Origin: Pseudomonas sp. HAR-UPW-AIA-41
Lineage (GTDB): Bacteria > Pseudomonadota > Gammaproteobacteria > Pseudomonadales > Pseudomonadaceae
Length of the DNA stretch: 64,000 nucleotides
NCBI RefSeq assembly: GCF_002304225.1
Contig: NZ_NSLB01000001.1
Span: 682,001-746,000, forward strand
Reading direction: 5' to 3'
Both the position numbers and the translations under genes were made by a program. The notes under the pieces were generated by a model that had not been told where the DNA came from, made no database searches, and saw only the letters and a program-made list of their open reading frames with translations. Numbering within the stretch: the first letter of the stretch is position 1; the number at the start of each line of letters is the position of its first letter. This document shows, in pieces, positions 54,251 to 63,750 of this stretch.

Positions 54251-56257
54251 TCAGACTGAACTTGCAGGTTTCTTCTTGATGGTTTTAACCAGATCTTCCG
54301 GGGTGATGAAGCCGACCATGCTGGCGTTGCTGCCCGGCTGTGGCTGGTTGAGGATGTGGCCCTTCATCTTGCCGATGATGTGCATCTCGCAGGGCTTGCA
54401 GTCGAACTTCAGGGTCAGCACTTCGTCCTGATGTATCAGCTGCATGTCCGCCACCTTGGTGCGCACGCCGGTAACGCCCTTGGCCTGCTTGGGGCACAGG
54501 TTGAAGGAGAAACGCAGGCAGTGCTTGGTGATCATCACCGGTACTTCGCCGGCTTCCTCGTGGGCCTCGTAAGCGGCGTCGATCAGCTGTACGCCAAAGC
54601 GCTGGTAGAAGGCGCGGGCTTTCTCGTTGTAGACGTTGGCGAGGAAGGTCAGGTGCGACTCGGGGTAGACCGGCGGCGGTACGCTGACCGCTTTGCGGCT
54701 GCCGCGCGGGTGAGCGGCTACGCGGGCTGCGGTCAGCGCTTCGATGGCCTCGCGGCGCAGGGCCTTGAGCTGCGAGTTGGGCACAAACAGGGCCTGCGGT
54801 GCGTCGATCTGCACATCGCTGGCGTAATAGAAGGTGGTGCCCAGCTTGCTCAGGGTGTCGGCCAGCTGCGCGCGGGCCTGTTCGGCATCCTTGGCCGGGC
54901 CGAAGGGGCCGGGCAGGCTGACCGTGGCAGTGCTGCCGTCTTCGCTGGTGACGGTCAGGCGCAGCTCGGCTTCGCGCAGTTCAGCCTGCCAACTGACGGC
55001 CACACGGCGCTCGGCGGAAGTCTTGAGCAGCGCCTGCTGCCAGTTGTGGTCGAGGTTGCGGTTGAGCACCTGATGCGGGCGCAGTTGCTTGAGTTCGGCC
55101 GGCATCTCGTTGGGCACCACGCGGTACTGCCACTGCGTGCTGCCTTCTTCCTCGACCTGCGCCAGTTGCTCCACGGTGTTGGCGCGGAAACCCACTACCT
55201 CACGCTTGATCAGTACATTGAGGCCGTCGCCGTTGTTGAGCTTTTCGGAGGTCTGCACGGTCAGGTCGTGCTTGCCCACCTTGAGCACTTCGCCCACCGG
55301 CAGGCCGACGAACTTGGGCGACTCGAAGGCGCCGATGTCGATCTTGCGGTCGGTGACGAAGTAGTCGGTGCTGCCGCGGTGGAAGGTCTTTTCCGTGTTC
55401 GGGGTGAAGAAGTGCTCGGTGCGGCCGCTGGAGCTGCGCGCCAGCTCGGGGCGCTGGGTGAGGATGGCATCCAGCTCCTGGCGGTAGTGAGCGGTGATGT
55501 TCTTCACGTAGCTCATATCCTTGTAGCGGCCCTCGATCTTGAACGAGCGCACGCCGGCATCGACCAGATGGATCAGGTTGGCGGTCTGGTTGTTGTCCTT
55601 CATCGACAGCAAGTGTTTCTCAAAGGCCACCACGCGCCCCTGATCATCTTTCAGGGTGTAGGGCAGGCGGCAGGCCTGCGAGCAGTCACCGCGGTTAGCG
55701 CTGCGGCCGGTCTGTGCATGGGAGATGTTGCACTGGCCGGAGAAGGCCACGCACAGGGCACCGTGGATGAAGAACTCGACAGCAGCATCGACGCTTTCAC
55801 TGATGGCGCGGATCTGCTGCAGGTTCAGCTCGCGTGCCAGGACGATCTGCGAAAAGCCGGCCTGGGAAAGAAACCTGGCCTTGTCCAGAGTGCGGATATC
55901 GCACTGGGTGCTGGCATGCAGCTCGATCGGCGGGATGTCCATTTCCATCACGCCCATGTCCTGTACGATCAGCGCATCCACGCCGGCGTCGTAGAGCTGG
56001 TGGATCAGCTGGCGAGCCGGCTCGACTTCGTCGTCGTGCAGGATGGTGTTGATGGTGACGAAGACCTTGGCGTGGAACAGGTGGGCAAACTCCACCAGAC
56101 CGGCAATGTCCGCCACGCTGTTGCTGGCGTTGTGCCGCGCGCCGAAGCTCGGCCCGCCGATGTACACGGCGTCGGCGCCATGCAGAATGGCTTCCCTGGC
56201 GATGGCGGCATCGCGTGCGGGGCTGAGCAGTTCGAGGTGGTGCTTGGGCAGGGACAT
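54251..56257 (-). CDS. rlhA: 23S rRNA C2501 hydroxylation protein RlhA (peptidase U32 family)
   Basis: A 668-residue U32-family protein; family members RlhA and TrhP install RNA hydroxylations. N-terminal ELLSPARDAAIAREAILHGADAVYIGG and the U32 signature region SFKIEGRYKDMSYVKNIT with GDCSQACRLPYTL upstream are clear. Several Cys could carry an Fe-S cluster (FSFNLCPKQA, FDCKPCEMHIIG near the end). Length is like E. coli RlhA (about 650). The older label protease is probably wrong. No operon partner. Confidence 0.88.
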   Translation of the reverse strand: MSLPKHHLELLSPARDAAIAREAILHGADAVYIGGPSFGARHNASNSVADIAGLVEFAHLFHAKVFVTINTILHDDEVEPARQLIHQLYDAGVDALIVQDMGVMEMDIPPIELHASTQCDIRTLDKARFLSQAGFSQIVLARELNLQQIRAISESVDAAVEFFIHGALCVAFSGQCNISHAQTGRSANRGDCSQACRLPYTLKDDQGRVVAFEKHLLSMKDNNQTANLIHLVDAGVRSFKIEGRYKDMSYVKNITAHYRQELDAILTQRPELARSSSGRTEHFFTPNTEKTFHRGSTDYFVTDRKIDIGAFESPKFVGLPVGEVLKVGKHDLTVQTSEKLNNGDGLNVLIKREVVGFRANTVEQLAQVEEEGSTQWQYRVVPNEMPAELKQLRPHQVLNRNLDHNWQQALLKTSAERRVAVSWQAELREAELRLTVTSEDGSTATVSLPGPFGPAKDAEQARAQLADTLSKLGTTFYYASDVQIDAPQALFVPNSQLKALRREAIEALTAARVAAHPRGSRKAVSVPPPVYPESHLTFLANVYNEKARAFYQRFGVQLIDAAYEAHEEAGEVPVMITKHCLRFSFNLCPKQAKGVTGVRTKVADMQLIHQDEVLTLKFDCKPCEMHIIGKMKGHILNQPQPGSNASMVGFITPEDLVKTIKKKPASSV

Positions 56258-56364
56258 GGTTTCGGGCTTCGGCTGGGGATCGGTGAACAGCCGGGCATTT
56301 TAGCGTGAAAGCTGGTGATGTCGTTGCTTAAAGCGGCAGGTGGTCTGGCATCCGTCGTATACCC

Positions 56365-56673
56365 TCACAGATTCGCCTGCGCCAGAAGGGCGTAGCCCAG
56401 CACAGTCAGTGACCATGCACTGCCAGGGCCAAAACACAGGCGCCAGATGCGAGTGTGCGGGTCAAAGCCTACTCCGTGCACAAAACCGGCGGACACGCCC
56501 CACATCACCAACATCAGTAGGCTGTGGCTGTAGCGGCCTTGCTCATCGAGCATGGCCGCCGGGTGGATCAACAGCAGCAACGCCAGTGGTGTGGCCAGTA
56601 GCAGCGACAGGCCGCGACTGGCCGGATGTTGCCACCAGGCGCGCGGGTCAGTCGTCACCCGCTGGTTCCTCAT
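56365..56673 (-). CDS. ybgE: YbgE, cyd operon protein
   Basis: A 102-residue membrane protein with three hydrophobic helices (about 20-37, 50-68 and 80-98), as usual for YbgE of the cytochrome bd operon. Its start at 56673 lies inside cydX and it ends the operon. Function is unclear. Confidence 0.8.
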   Translation of the reverse strand: MRNQRVTTDPRAWWQHPASRGLSLLLATPLALLLLIHPAAMLDEQGRYSHSLLMLVMWGVSAGFVHGVGFDPHTRIWRLCFGPGSAWSLTVLGYALLAQANL

Positions 56674-56764
56674 CGAGGTTTTGCGTGGTTTCGAGCCAAA
56701 GGGCATTGATGATGCCGAAGCTGCAGGCCAACAGAACGCCCAGAATCCAGGTGAAATACCACAT
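56648..56764 (-). CDS. cydX: CydX, small subunit of cytochrome bd oxidase
   Basis: A 38-residue single-span protein, MWYFTWILGVLLACSFG with a polar C-terminus ending EEPAGDD. It is a typical CydX: the subunit stabilises the heme-containing CydAB core. GAGGAG precedes the ATG at 56764. It lies 11 bases after cydB and overlaps ybgE by 26 bases. Confidence 0.92.
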   Translation of the reverse strand: MWYFTWILGVLLACSFGIINALWLETTQNLDEEPAGDD

Positions 56765-56775
56765 GGTGAATCTCC

Positions 56776-57918
56776 TCAATACAGCCCGTGGCTGTTCTGT
56801 TCGATATGCGCGGTAGTGACCTTGCCCCACATCTTGGCGTAGCTCCACAGGGTGTAAGCCAGGATCAGCGGTACGAAGATGCAGGCAGCGACAAACATGA
56901 TGCCCAGAGTCTTATGGCTGGAGACCGCGTCCCATACGGTCAGGCTGGAATTGAGGTCCAGGCTTGACGGCATCACAAAGGGGAACAGGGCAAAACCGGC
57001 GGTGCACAGCACGCCAGTAATGGCCAGGCTCGAACCCAGAAAGGCTAAGGCGCCACGTTGGCTGCGTGCTGCCAGCAAGGCCAGAAGGCCACCGATAATG
57101 CCGCAGAGCGGAGCCAGTTGGGTCAGCGGATAGGCTGTGTAATTGGCCAGCCAACCCGAATTGCCCTGAGCAACGCTTTTGCTCAGGGGGTTGATAGCCG
57201 CGTTGATGTCGAGACCTGCTGCCAGAACATAGCCGTTGATGTTTCCCAGCCAGAGCCAGGCTCCTGCACCGATGAAACTCGCCAGGAATACCAGGGCAGT
57301 CACCAGGGCTGCCTGCTGACTGCGCCGGGCAATATCGCCCTCACTGCGCATCATCAGCCAGGTGGCACCATGTAGCAGCAGCATGCTCAGGCTGACCACG
57401 CCGGCCAGCAGACCGAAGGGGTTCAGCAGTTGCCAGAAACTACCGTGATAGCTGACACGCAGAGTGTCATCAAACTGGAATGGCACGCCTAGCAGGAGGT
57501 TGCCAAAGGCTACGCCGAAGACCAGAGAAGGCACGATGCCTCCGATGCACAATCCCCAGTCCCAGCTTTGCCGCCAGCGAGTGTTCTCCAGCTTACTGCG
57601 GTAGTCGAAGCCGACCGGCCTGACGAACAGTGCGAACAACACCAGCAACATGGCCCAGTAGAAACCAGAGAATGAGGCGGCATAAACCAATGGCCATGCT
57701 GCGAACAAGGCGCCCCCTGCTGTGATCAGCCAGACCTGGTTGCCGTCCCAGTGCGGGGCAATGGTGTTGATGATCACTCGTCGTTCACTGTCGTTGCGGC
57801 CGACGAAAGTCAGCAAGGCGGCTGCGCCCAGATCAAAACCGTCAGTCAGGGCAAAACCAATCAGCAGTACGCCGACCAATACCCACCAGATCAGCTTGAG
57901 GCTTTCATAGTCGAACAT
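56776..57918 (-). CDS. cydB: Cytochrome bd ubiquinol oxidase subunit II
   Basis: A 380-residue membrane subunit with about eight helices. The opening MFDYESLKLIWWVLVGVLLIGFALTDGFD is cut here to LKLIWWVLVGVLLIGFALTD, a typical CydB start, followed by GRNDSERRVIINTIAPHWDGN. GGAG before the ATG at 57918. Ten bases after cydA. Confidence 0.96.
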   Translation of the reverse strand: MFDYESLKLIWWVLVGVLLIGFALTDGFDLGAAALLTFVGRNDSERRVIINTIAPHWDGNQVWLITAGGALFAAWPLVYAASFSGFYWAMLLVLFALFVRPVGFDYRSKLENTRWRQSWDWGLCIGGIVPSLVFGVAFGNLLLGVPFQFDDTLRVSYHGSFWQLLNPFGLLAGVVSLSMLLLHGATWLMMRSEGDIARRSQQAALVTALVFLASFIGAGAWLWLGNINGYVLAAGLDINAAINPLSKSVAQGNSGWLANYTAYPLTQLAPLCGIIGGLLALLAARSQRGALAFLGSSLAITGVLCTAGFALFPFVMPSSLDLNSSLTVWDAVSSHKTLGIMFVAACIFVPLILAYTLWSYAKMWGKVTTAHIEQNSHGLY

Positions 57919-57928
57919 AGTGCTCTCC

Positions 57929-59494
57929 TCAGGCGTGAGCCGGCTGTTGCTGTTCGAAGTGGTAGCGACCCGTGTGCAGGCTGGATGGCCCAAGGCGCGC
58001 AAACTTGATCATCAGGTACATCTCGATCACCAGCAGAACGCTGTAGAAGGCGACCAGTGCAATCAGAGAACCCCAGACATCGGCACTCGACACGCTGGAA
58101 GCCGATAGATGCGTGGGCAGTACTTCACCAATGGACCAGGGTTGACGGCCATGCTCGGCTACGTACCAGCCAGTCTGTGCAGCAATCCAAGGCAGGGGAA
58201 GGCTCCACAGCGCCCATTTCAGTAGCCAGGGTTTGCGCTCTTCGTTTTTCTTCGCAGAGGCCCAGAAGGCACACACGAACAAGGCCAGCATGAGGAAACC
58301 CGAGGCGACCATGATGCGGAAGCTCCAGAACAGGCTGAACACATTGGGAATGGTGTCCAAGGCTGCCTGCTTGATCTGCTGTTCTGTCGCATCGACCACG
58401 GCTGGGGTGTATTTCTTCAGCAAAAGCCCGTAGCCCAGATCCTGCTTGACCTTGTTGAAGGCTTCGAGGGTGGCGTCGGACTTGTCACCTACCCGCAGTT
58501 TTTCCAGCAGCGCATAGGCCTCCATGCCCGTGCGGATGCGTAGCTCATGCTCGGCCACCAGTTGCTTGATGCCCTTGACTTCGGTGTCCAGCGAGCGCGT
58601 GGCAATCAGGCCCAGAGCGTAGGGAATCTTGATGGCGTAGTCAGTGCGCATCTCTTCCTGATTGGGAATGCCGAAGAGGGTGAAGCCGGCTGGGGCAGGG
58701 TGGGTTTCCCACTCTGCTTCGATGGCGGCCAGTTTTGTTTTCTGCACGTCGCCGATTTCGTAGCCGGACTCGTCGCCCAGTACGATCACAGAGAGGATCG
58801 ATGCCAGGCCAAAGGCCGAGGCAATGGCAAAGGAGCGGCGGGCAAAACCCTGATCGCGCTTTTTCAGCAGGTAGTAGCTGGAGATTGCCAGGACAAAAAT
58901 AGCCCCGGTGACATAGCCGGCGGCAACGGTGTGGACGAACTTGACCTGAGCGACCGGGTTGAACAGCAGGGCGCCGAAGTCGGTCAGCTCCATACGCATG
59001 GTTTCAAAGTTGAATTCAGCACCTACCGGGTTCTGCATCCAGCCATTGGCAATCAGGATCCACAGTGCCGACATGTTCGAGCCGATGGCTACCAGCCAGG
59101 TGACTGCCAGGTGCTGAACCTTGGACAAACGATCCCAGCCGAAGAAGAATAGGCCGATGAAAGTCGATTCGAGGAAAAACGCCATCAGGCCTTCAATGGC
59201 CAGTGGGGCGCCGAAGATGTCTCCGACATAGTGGCTGTAGTAAGCCCAGTTTGTGCCGAACTGAAACTCCATGGTCAGTCCGGTGGTGACGCCGAGGGCG
59301 AAGTTGATACCAAACAGCTTGCCCCAGAACTTGACCATGTCGCGGTAGACCTGTTTGCCGGTCATCACATAGACCGACTCCATGATTGCAAGCAGAAAGG
59401 ACAACCCCAAGGTCAGGGGTACAAAAAGGAAGTGGTACATCGCGGTCATGGCAAATTGCAGACGCGATAAGTCGACGACGGTTTCCGAGATCAT
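57929..59494 (-). CDS. cydA: Cytochrome bd ubiquinol oxidase subunit I
   Basis: A 521-residue heme subunit, close to the 522 of E. coli, so of the long-Q-loop (E. coli CydA) type and unlike the CioA found in P. aeruginosa. Heme ligand His in [13 protein letters not shown] (21), the second His in [13 protein letters not shown], the [13 protein letters not shown] motif and the Q-loop with [12 protein letters not shown] are visible. The enzyme reduces O2 to water without proton pumping and resists sulfide and cyanide well. Overlaps cydP by four bases. Confidence 0.97.
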   Translation of the reverse strand: MISETVVDLSRLQFAMTAMYHFLFVPLTLGLSFLLAIMESVYVMTGKQVYRDMVKFWGKLFGINFALGVTTGLTMEFQFGTNWAYYSHYVGDIFGAPLAIEGLMAFFLESTFIGLFFFGWDRLSKVQHLAVTWLVAIGSNMSALWILIANGWMQNPVGAEFNFETMRMELTDFGALLFNPVAQVKFVHTVAAGYVTGAIFVLAISSYYLLKKRDQGFARRSFAIASAFGLASILSVIVLGDESGYEIGDVQKTKLAAIEAEWETHPAPAGFTLFGIPNQEEMRTDYAIKIPYALGLIATRSLDTEVKGIKQLVAEHELRIRTGMEAYALLEKLRVGDKSDATLEAFNKVKQDLGYGLLLKKYTPAVVDATEQQIKQAALDTIPNVFSLFWSFRIMVASGFLMLALFVCAFWASAKKNEERKPWLLKWALWSLPLPWIAAQTGWYVAEHGRQPWSIGEVLPTHLSASSVSSADVWGSLIALVAFYSVLLVIEMYLMIKFARLGPSSLHTGRYHFEQQQPAHA

Positions 59495-59697
59495 CTCGGT
59501 TTCTCCTCGGCAAGGGCTGAAGACGGGGCGGTATTGAAGAGGTGCTGGCTGGTGCGCTGGATACCGTCATGCGGGACGGTAGGGGCATCAAACCAGATGG
59601 ATTTGATGACCAGTAGTACTGCGACTTTGAGCACCACAATGGCTGCGATCTCGCGGGCCAGAGGCAAGCGCCAGAATGAGCGGCGTTCGTCGGGCAT
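59491..59697 (-). CDS. cydP: CydP, small putative subunit upstream of cydA
   Basis: A 68-residue protein with one membrane span ([20 protein letters not shown]) after a basic N-terminus, encoded immediately before cydA with an ATGA overlap. Size, position and topology match the cytochrome oxidase putative small subunit CydP family of beta- and gammaproteobacteria. The start codon ATG at 59697 has no strong ribosome site; the frame is open further upstream but without family similarity. Confidence 0.78.
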   Translation of the reverse strand: MPDERRSFWRLPLAREIAAIVVLKVAVLLVIKSIWFDAPTVPHDGIQRTSQHLFNTAPSSALAEEKPR

Positions 59698-59867
59698 TGG
59701 TGACTTGGCTCGTGTCTGGAATTCGGATTGCACTATAGGACAGGAAATTCTTTCACCCGGGCAGATGACCCGGCGCCGCGTGACCGAATGCCACAGGTGG
59801 ACTCTGGCTTGACTCTGTGGCATGGGTACGCAAAGGCGGCGTAGTAGTTCGTTCGGCAGCTGCCTGT

Positions 59868-60248
59868 TCACTCGAAAACGGGTAGGGAGGGCGTCATTAT
59901 CGGCTTGTTGGCCGCTTGCCAGGCGTCGAAACCGCCTTGAATCGAATGAACCTTCAGATATCCCATGTCTGCCAGTGAACAGGCCGCCAGTGCTGCACGC
60001 CCGCTGGTTTTGCAATACAGCACCAACGCGAGATCGCGTGGACACAGCTCCGGGCTGTTGCTGAGCTTGAACTCAAGTAGGCCGCGCGGAATATTGATCG
60101 CTCCCGGAATATGCCCAGCCTGGTATTCGTCCGGTTCGCGCACATCAATCACTGCATCGGCTTCACGGATTAGCAGTTGCGCCTCCTCCAGATTGATCTC
60201 GTCTATACGGCTGCGGGCCTCTTCTACCAGGTCGTGAGCGGTTTTCAT
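59868..60248 (-). CDS. Single-domain rhodanese
   Basis: A 126-residue rhodanese. DVREPDEYQAGHIPGAINIP and the active-site loop LVLYCKTSGRAALAA with the nucleophilic Cys are present. It would transfer a sulfane sulfur, for instance from glutathione persulfide or thiosulfate. It overlaps the SulP gene by four bases and ends the sulfide operon; the cyd operon follows about 170 bases on. Confidence 0.9.
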   Translation of the reverse strand: MKTAHDLVEEARSRIDEINLEEAQLLIREADAVIDVREPDEYQAGHIPGAINIPRGLLEFKLSNSPELCPRDLALVLYCKTSGRAALAACSLADMGYLKVHSIQGGFDAWQAANKPIMTPSLPVFE

Positions 60249-62002
60249 GATGTTTTCCTGTCGCTAGGGGCATGTTCGAGTGTGCAGCGCGTCAGCTCCG
60301 GAGCCAGGGTTTTAAGGGCGTGGAACTGGCTGATGAACACCTGGCCGCCGAAACGATCGAGGAAGTCCGAACGACGTAGCTGATCCATTACCGGTCCCTT
60401 GACTTCGGAAAGGTGCAATTGAACTCCTGCCGTGTGCAGGCGCTCGACGATAGCCTCCAGAGAGTCCAGCGCGCTCGCATCGATGAGGTTGACACCGGGG
60501 CACATCAGCACAAGATGACGTACCTGCGGACGTGTGGCGATCAGCTCGCTTATGCGTTCTTCCAGATAGCGTGCGTTGGGGAAATAGAGGCTCTCATCGA
60601 CCCTGAGCGAAAGTACGCTGGGTGATTCGATGACGTCGAAACGCTGCACATTACGGAAGTGTTCAGTTCCCGGAACCTGGCCGACCACGGCCATGTGTGG
60701 CTTGCTGGTGCGATACAGAAACAGCAGCAGAGAAAGGCCGACGCCAATCAGGATGCCGGCTTCAACACCGATAAAGAGTACGCCCAGCAAGGTGGCGAGT
60801 TGGGCCAGTCCATCCTGCTTTGAGTACTGCCAGGTTCGTTTCAATGAGCCTAGATCGACCAGGCTGAGCACGGCGACAATGATGGTTGCGGCCAGCACTG
60901 CTTGAGGCAGGTTATGCAGCAGCGGCGTCAGCAGGAGCGCGCTGAGGGCAATCCCGGCTGCAGTGAAAACACCTGCCATGGGTGTTTGCGCACCGGCGTC
61001 ATAGTTGACCACCGAGCGGGCGAAGCCTCCCGTCACGGGGAAACCGCCGCTGAAGGCCGCACTCAGATTGGCTGCGCCTAGACCCAGCAGTTCACTGTCC
61101 GGCTCAATGCGCTGGCGGCGTTTTGCCGCTAGGGTCTGACCGACCGAGACTGACTCGACAAAGCCGACCAGACTAATCAGCAAGGCTGCAGGCAATAGCT
61201 GTAATGCCAGCTGCCAATCCAATGCCGGCAGGCTGAAGGCCGGTAACCCTTGGGGAATAGTGCCTACGACTTTAACGCCACTCTGCTCGAGATGCAGAGC
61301 ACTGACGGCAAGAATGGTAATCACGATGGCCAGTACGGGGCCTGCTTTGGCCACATTGCCAGCTACCTTGGCGTTCAGGCCTAGCTTCTGAAGCAGTGGT
61401 TTCAGCTGGCTGCGCGCCCACCAGAGCCAGCCAATGCTGAGCAGGCCAATCAATAAGGTTGGTCCATGCGTTTCAGGCAGCGCGCTGACGAGGCCGGGTA
61501 TCAGTTGTACAAGACTTTCCCCCGAGACAGAAATTCCCAGCACATGCTTCAGCTGACCGATGGCGATCAGTAGGCCAGAAGCGCTGATAAAACCTGAAAT
61601 CACGGGGTGACTGAGGAAGTTGGCTATGAAGCCCAAACGCAAAACCGCCATCAAGGTCAGGATCAGGCCAGACATCAGGGCTAGCAGCATGGCTGCCGCA
61701 AGGTAACTGGGACCTCCTTGTGGAAACAGCGGCTGTAGCGTGGCGGCAGTCATCAGTGACACAACGGCCACCGGGCCAACCGCGAGGGTACGGCTTGAGC
61801 CAAAAATGGCGTAGAGCACCAAGGGTAGTAGGCTGGCGTACAGTCCATGCACAGGTGGTAAGCCGGCGAGCATTGCATATGCCAGGCTTTGAGGTATGAG
61901 CATCAGTGTGACGATCAGAGCGGCCATTCCGTCCTGCGCAGCATGGCCTCGATCGTAGTGACGCCCCCACTCCAGGCAGGGCAGCCAGCGGTTGATGCTC
62001 AT
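60245..62002 (-). CDS. SulP-family anion transporter with STAS domain
   Basis: A 585-residue SulP (SLC26-type) transporter. Multiple membrane helices begin with GMAALIVTLMLIPQSLAYAM and the conserved LAGLPPVHGLYASLLPLVLY; the C-terminal STAS domain is at about 440-560 (VLSLRVDESLYFPNARYLEE and LIDASALDSLEAI). By context it probably moves sulfate or sulfite produced by the sulfide oxidation enzymes, or takes up sulfate. It overlaps its neighbours on both sides by four bases. Confidence 0.9.
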   Translation of the reverse strand: MSINRWLPCLEWGRHYDRGHAAQDGMAALIVTLMLIPQSLAYAMLAGLPPVHGLYASLLPLVLYAIFGSSRTLAVGPVAVVSLMTAATLQPLFPQGGPSYLAAAMLLALMSGLILTLMAVLRLGFIANFLSHPVISGFISASGLLIAIGQLKHVLGISVSGESLVQLIPGLVSALPETHGPTLLIGLLSIGWLWWARSQLKPLLQKLGLNAKVAGNVAKAGPVLAIVITILAVSALHLEQSGVKVVGTIPQGLPAFSLPALDWQLALQLLPAALLISLVGFVESVSVGQTLAAKRRQRIEPDSELLGLGAANLSAAFSGGFPVTGGFARSVVNYDAGAQTPMAGVFTAAGIALSALLLTPLLHNLPQAVLAATIIVAVLSLVDLGSLKRTWQYSKQDGLAQLATLLGVLFIGVEAGILIGVGLSLLLFLYRTSKPHMAVVGQVPGTEHFRNVQRFDVIESPSVLSLRVDESLYFPNARYLEERISELIATRPQVRHLVLMCPGVNLIDASALDSLEAIVERLHTAGVQLHLSEVKGPVMDQLRRSDFLDRFGGQVFISQFHALKTLAPELTRCTLEHAPSDRKTS

Positions 62003-63741
62003 TTCCGTTGTTCCTGTTCAAAGTTGCAGGCGGCGGGAGCATCAACTGGCAGGGGCTCGTGGGGGAGACGCTTTGGTTCCGCCAGCCACTCACGTCCACG
62101 CAGCATCATGTCGAAGTAGATGCTGGGCATCATCTTCACTTTAAGGTCCCAGGCCAGGCGACGTGGTACGGCCGGGTCGAGTGGGAATGTAGGCAGTAGC
62201 TTGCCGCCATAGCCGAACTCGGCAAGTACCACCTTGCCTCGCTCGACCGTTAGCGGGCAGGAACCGTAGCCGTCGTAGAGCGCACGCGGCCCTTTGCCTG
62301 CGAGCACGGCAAGGACGTTCTCGGCAACGACCGGTGCCTGCTTGCGAACTGCTGCAGCCGTCTTGGCATTGGGCGCAGCACAAACATCGCCGAGGCTGAA
62401 TATGTTGCCAAAGCGCGGGTGGCGGAGAGTCTCATGATCCGCCTCGACCCAGCCGTCGGTATTGGCCAGCGGGCTCTGACGGATAAATTCGGGAGCCCGT
62501 TGTGGCGGTACGGCGTGCAGAAAATCGAAGGTCTTCTCGATCTCCCGGCTATTGCCTTGCGCATCGACCTGCTTGAACCAGGCCTTGTGGCCCGGACCGT
62601 CAACGGCAAGGAGGGTGGTGTTGAAGTTAAGGTGAGCGCCGTATCGCTCGATATACTGCATCAGCGGTGGCACGAAGGTCGGTACCCCGAACAACACGGC
62701 ACCGGCTGAACAGAAGTCGACTTCGATATTCGGCAGAACGCCTTCCTTCAACCACCAGTCGCAGGAAAGATACATGGCCTTCTGCGGCGCGCCTGCACAT
62801 TTGATCGGCATCGGCGGTTGGGTGAACAGGGCACGACCCTGCCGCAGGTTCTGCACCAGTTGCCAAGTATAGGGTGCCAGCTCGAACTGGTAGTTGGACG
62901 TTACGCCGTGTTTGCCCAGTGTGGATTTGAGCCCTTCAATCGCGTCCCAATTCAGCGTCAGGCCTGGGCAGACGATAAGTACGCGATAGCCGATACGGTT
63001 GCCATCTTCCAGTACTACTCTTTGCTGGTCTGGTTCGAACCCGGCCACCGCTGCGCGAATCCATTGAGCGCCTTGAGGAATGCATCGACCCATGGCGCGT
63101 TCCGTGCGCGCGCGGTCGAAAATTCCGCCACCTACCAGTGTCCAACCAGGTTGATAGTAGTGCTGGTCGCGTGGCTCAACGATGGCGATGCGCAGATCCG
63201 GATCGCGTCTCAGCAGGCTGGCGCTGACGGCACAGCCAGCAGCACCGCCACCGACGACCAGCACGTCATAGCGCTGTGTGGGTGTCATGCTGGCCTGCGG
63301 AGTTCTGATGGGTGCTTTGTGCCAGCGCTCTTCCAGACGTTGTGTCAGGCCGGTCAGGTCGAAGCCTGCCTCGTGTGCCGTGGCGAGGATGGTCTGAGGG
63401 TCCAGGTGATGGGCCTCGCTCAGGGCCCACAGGCTAGTCGAACGGGTACCTGTTCGGCAGAAGGCCAGTACAGGGCCGCGGAGGCGGTTAAGTAAGTCGC
63501 CGAAGGCATTGACGTCACCATCACCGATTTGTCCAGAGAGTACCGGCAGGTAGTGATAGTCGAGGCCATTGCTTTGCGCGGCTGCTTGCATTTCTGCGGA
63601 GGTTGGCTGGCCTTCGCCCTCTCCATCCGGACGGTTGTTGATCACACTGCGGTAACCGGCAGCGGCCAGAGTGCCCATGTCGGCAGCTTGCAGTTGAGCC
63701 GAAACGGCGATGAAGGGCGTAAGGCGCTTGAGAGAGTCCAT
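61999..63741 (-). CDS. Fusion of Blh-type phosphatase (TIGR01244) and sulfide:quinone oxidoreductase
   Basis: A 580-residue two-part protein. Residues 1-140 form a DUF442/TIGR01244 phosphatase-like domain with the loop FCRTGTRSTSLWA, the C-x5-R type. Residues about 155-580 are a flavoprotein of the SQR group: VLVVGGGAAGCAVSASLL, YYQPGWTLVGGG, LIVCPGLTLNWDAIEGL, GDVCAAPNAKTAAAVRKQAP, and Cys in KCAGAPQK. It would oxidise sulfide to persulfide and pass electrons to quinone. The domains are often separate genes; here they are one frame with no sign of a frameshift. Confidence 0.9.
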   Translation of the reverse strand: MDSLKRLTPFIAVSAQLQAADMGTLAAAGYRSVINNRPDGEGEGQPTSAEMQAAAQSNGLDYHYLPVLSGQIGDGDVNAFGDLLNRLRGPVLAFCRTGTRSTSLWALSEAHHLDPQTILATAHEAGFDLTGLTQRLEERWHKAPIRTPQASMTPTQRYDVLVVGGGAAGCAVSASLLRRDPDLRIAIVEPRDQHYYQPGWTLVGGGIFDRARTERAMGRCIPQGAQWIRAAVAGFEPDQQRVVLEDGNRIGYRVLIVCPGLTLNWDAIEGLKSTLGKHGVTSNYQFELAPYTWQLVQNLRQGRALFTQPPMPIKCAGAPQKAMYLSCDWWLKEGVLPNIEVDFCSAGAVLFGVPTFVPPLMQYIERYGAHLNFNTTLLAVDGPGHKAWFKQVDAQGNSREIEKTFDFLHAVPPQRAPEFIRQSPLANTDGWVEADHETLRHPRFGNIFSLGDVCAAPNAKTAAAVRKQAPVVAENVLAVLAGKGPRALYDGYGSCPLTVERGKVVLAEFGYGGKLLPTFPLDPAVPRRLAWDLKVKMMPSIYFDMMLRGREWLAEPKRLPHEPLPVDAPAACNFEQEQRK

Positions 63742-63750
63742 GATGTCACC

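Noticed and set aside
54356..56308. A 650-codon open frame on the plus strand opposite rlhA
   Set aside because: Antisense shadow; composition is Val/Leu/Gly/His-rich without motifs, while the minus strand encodes a full U32 protein.
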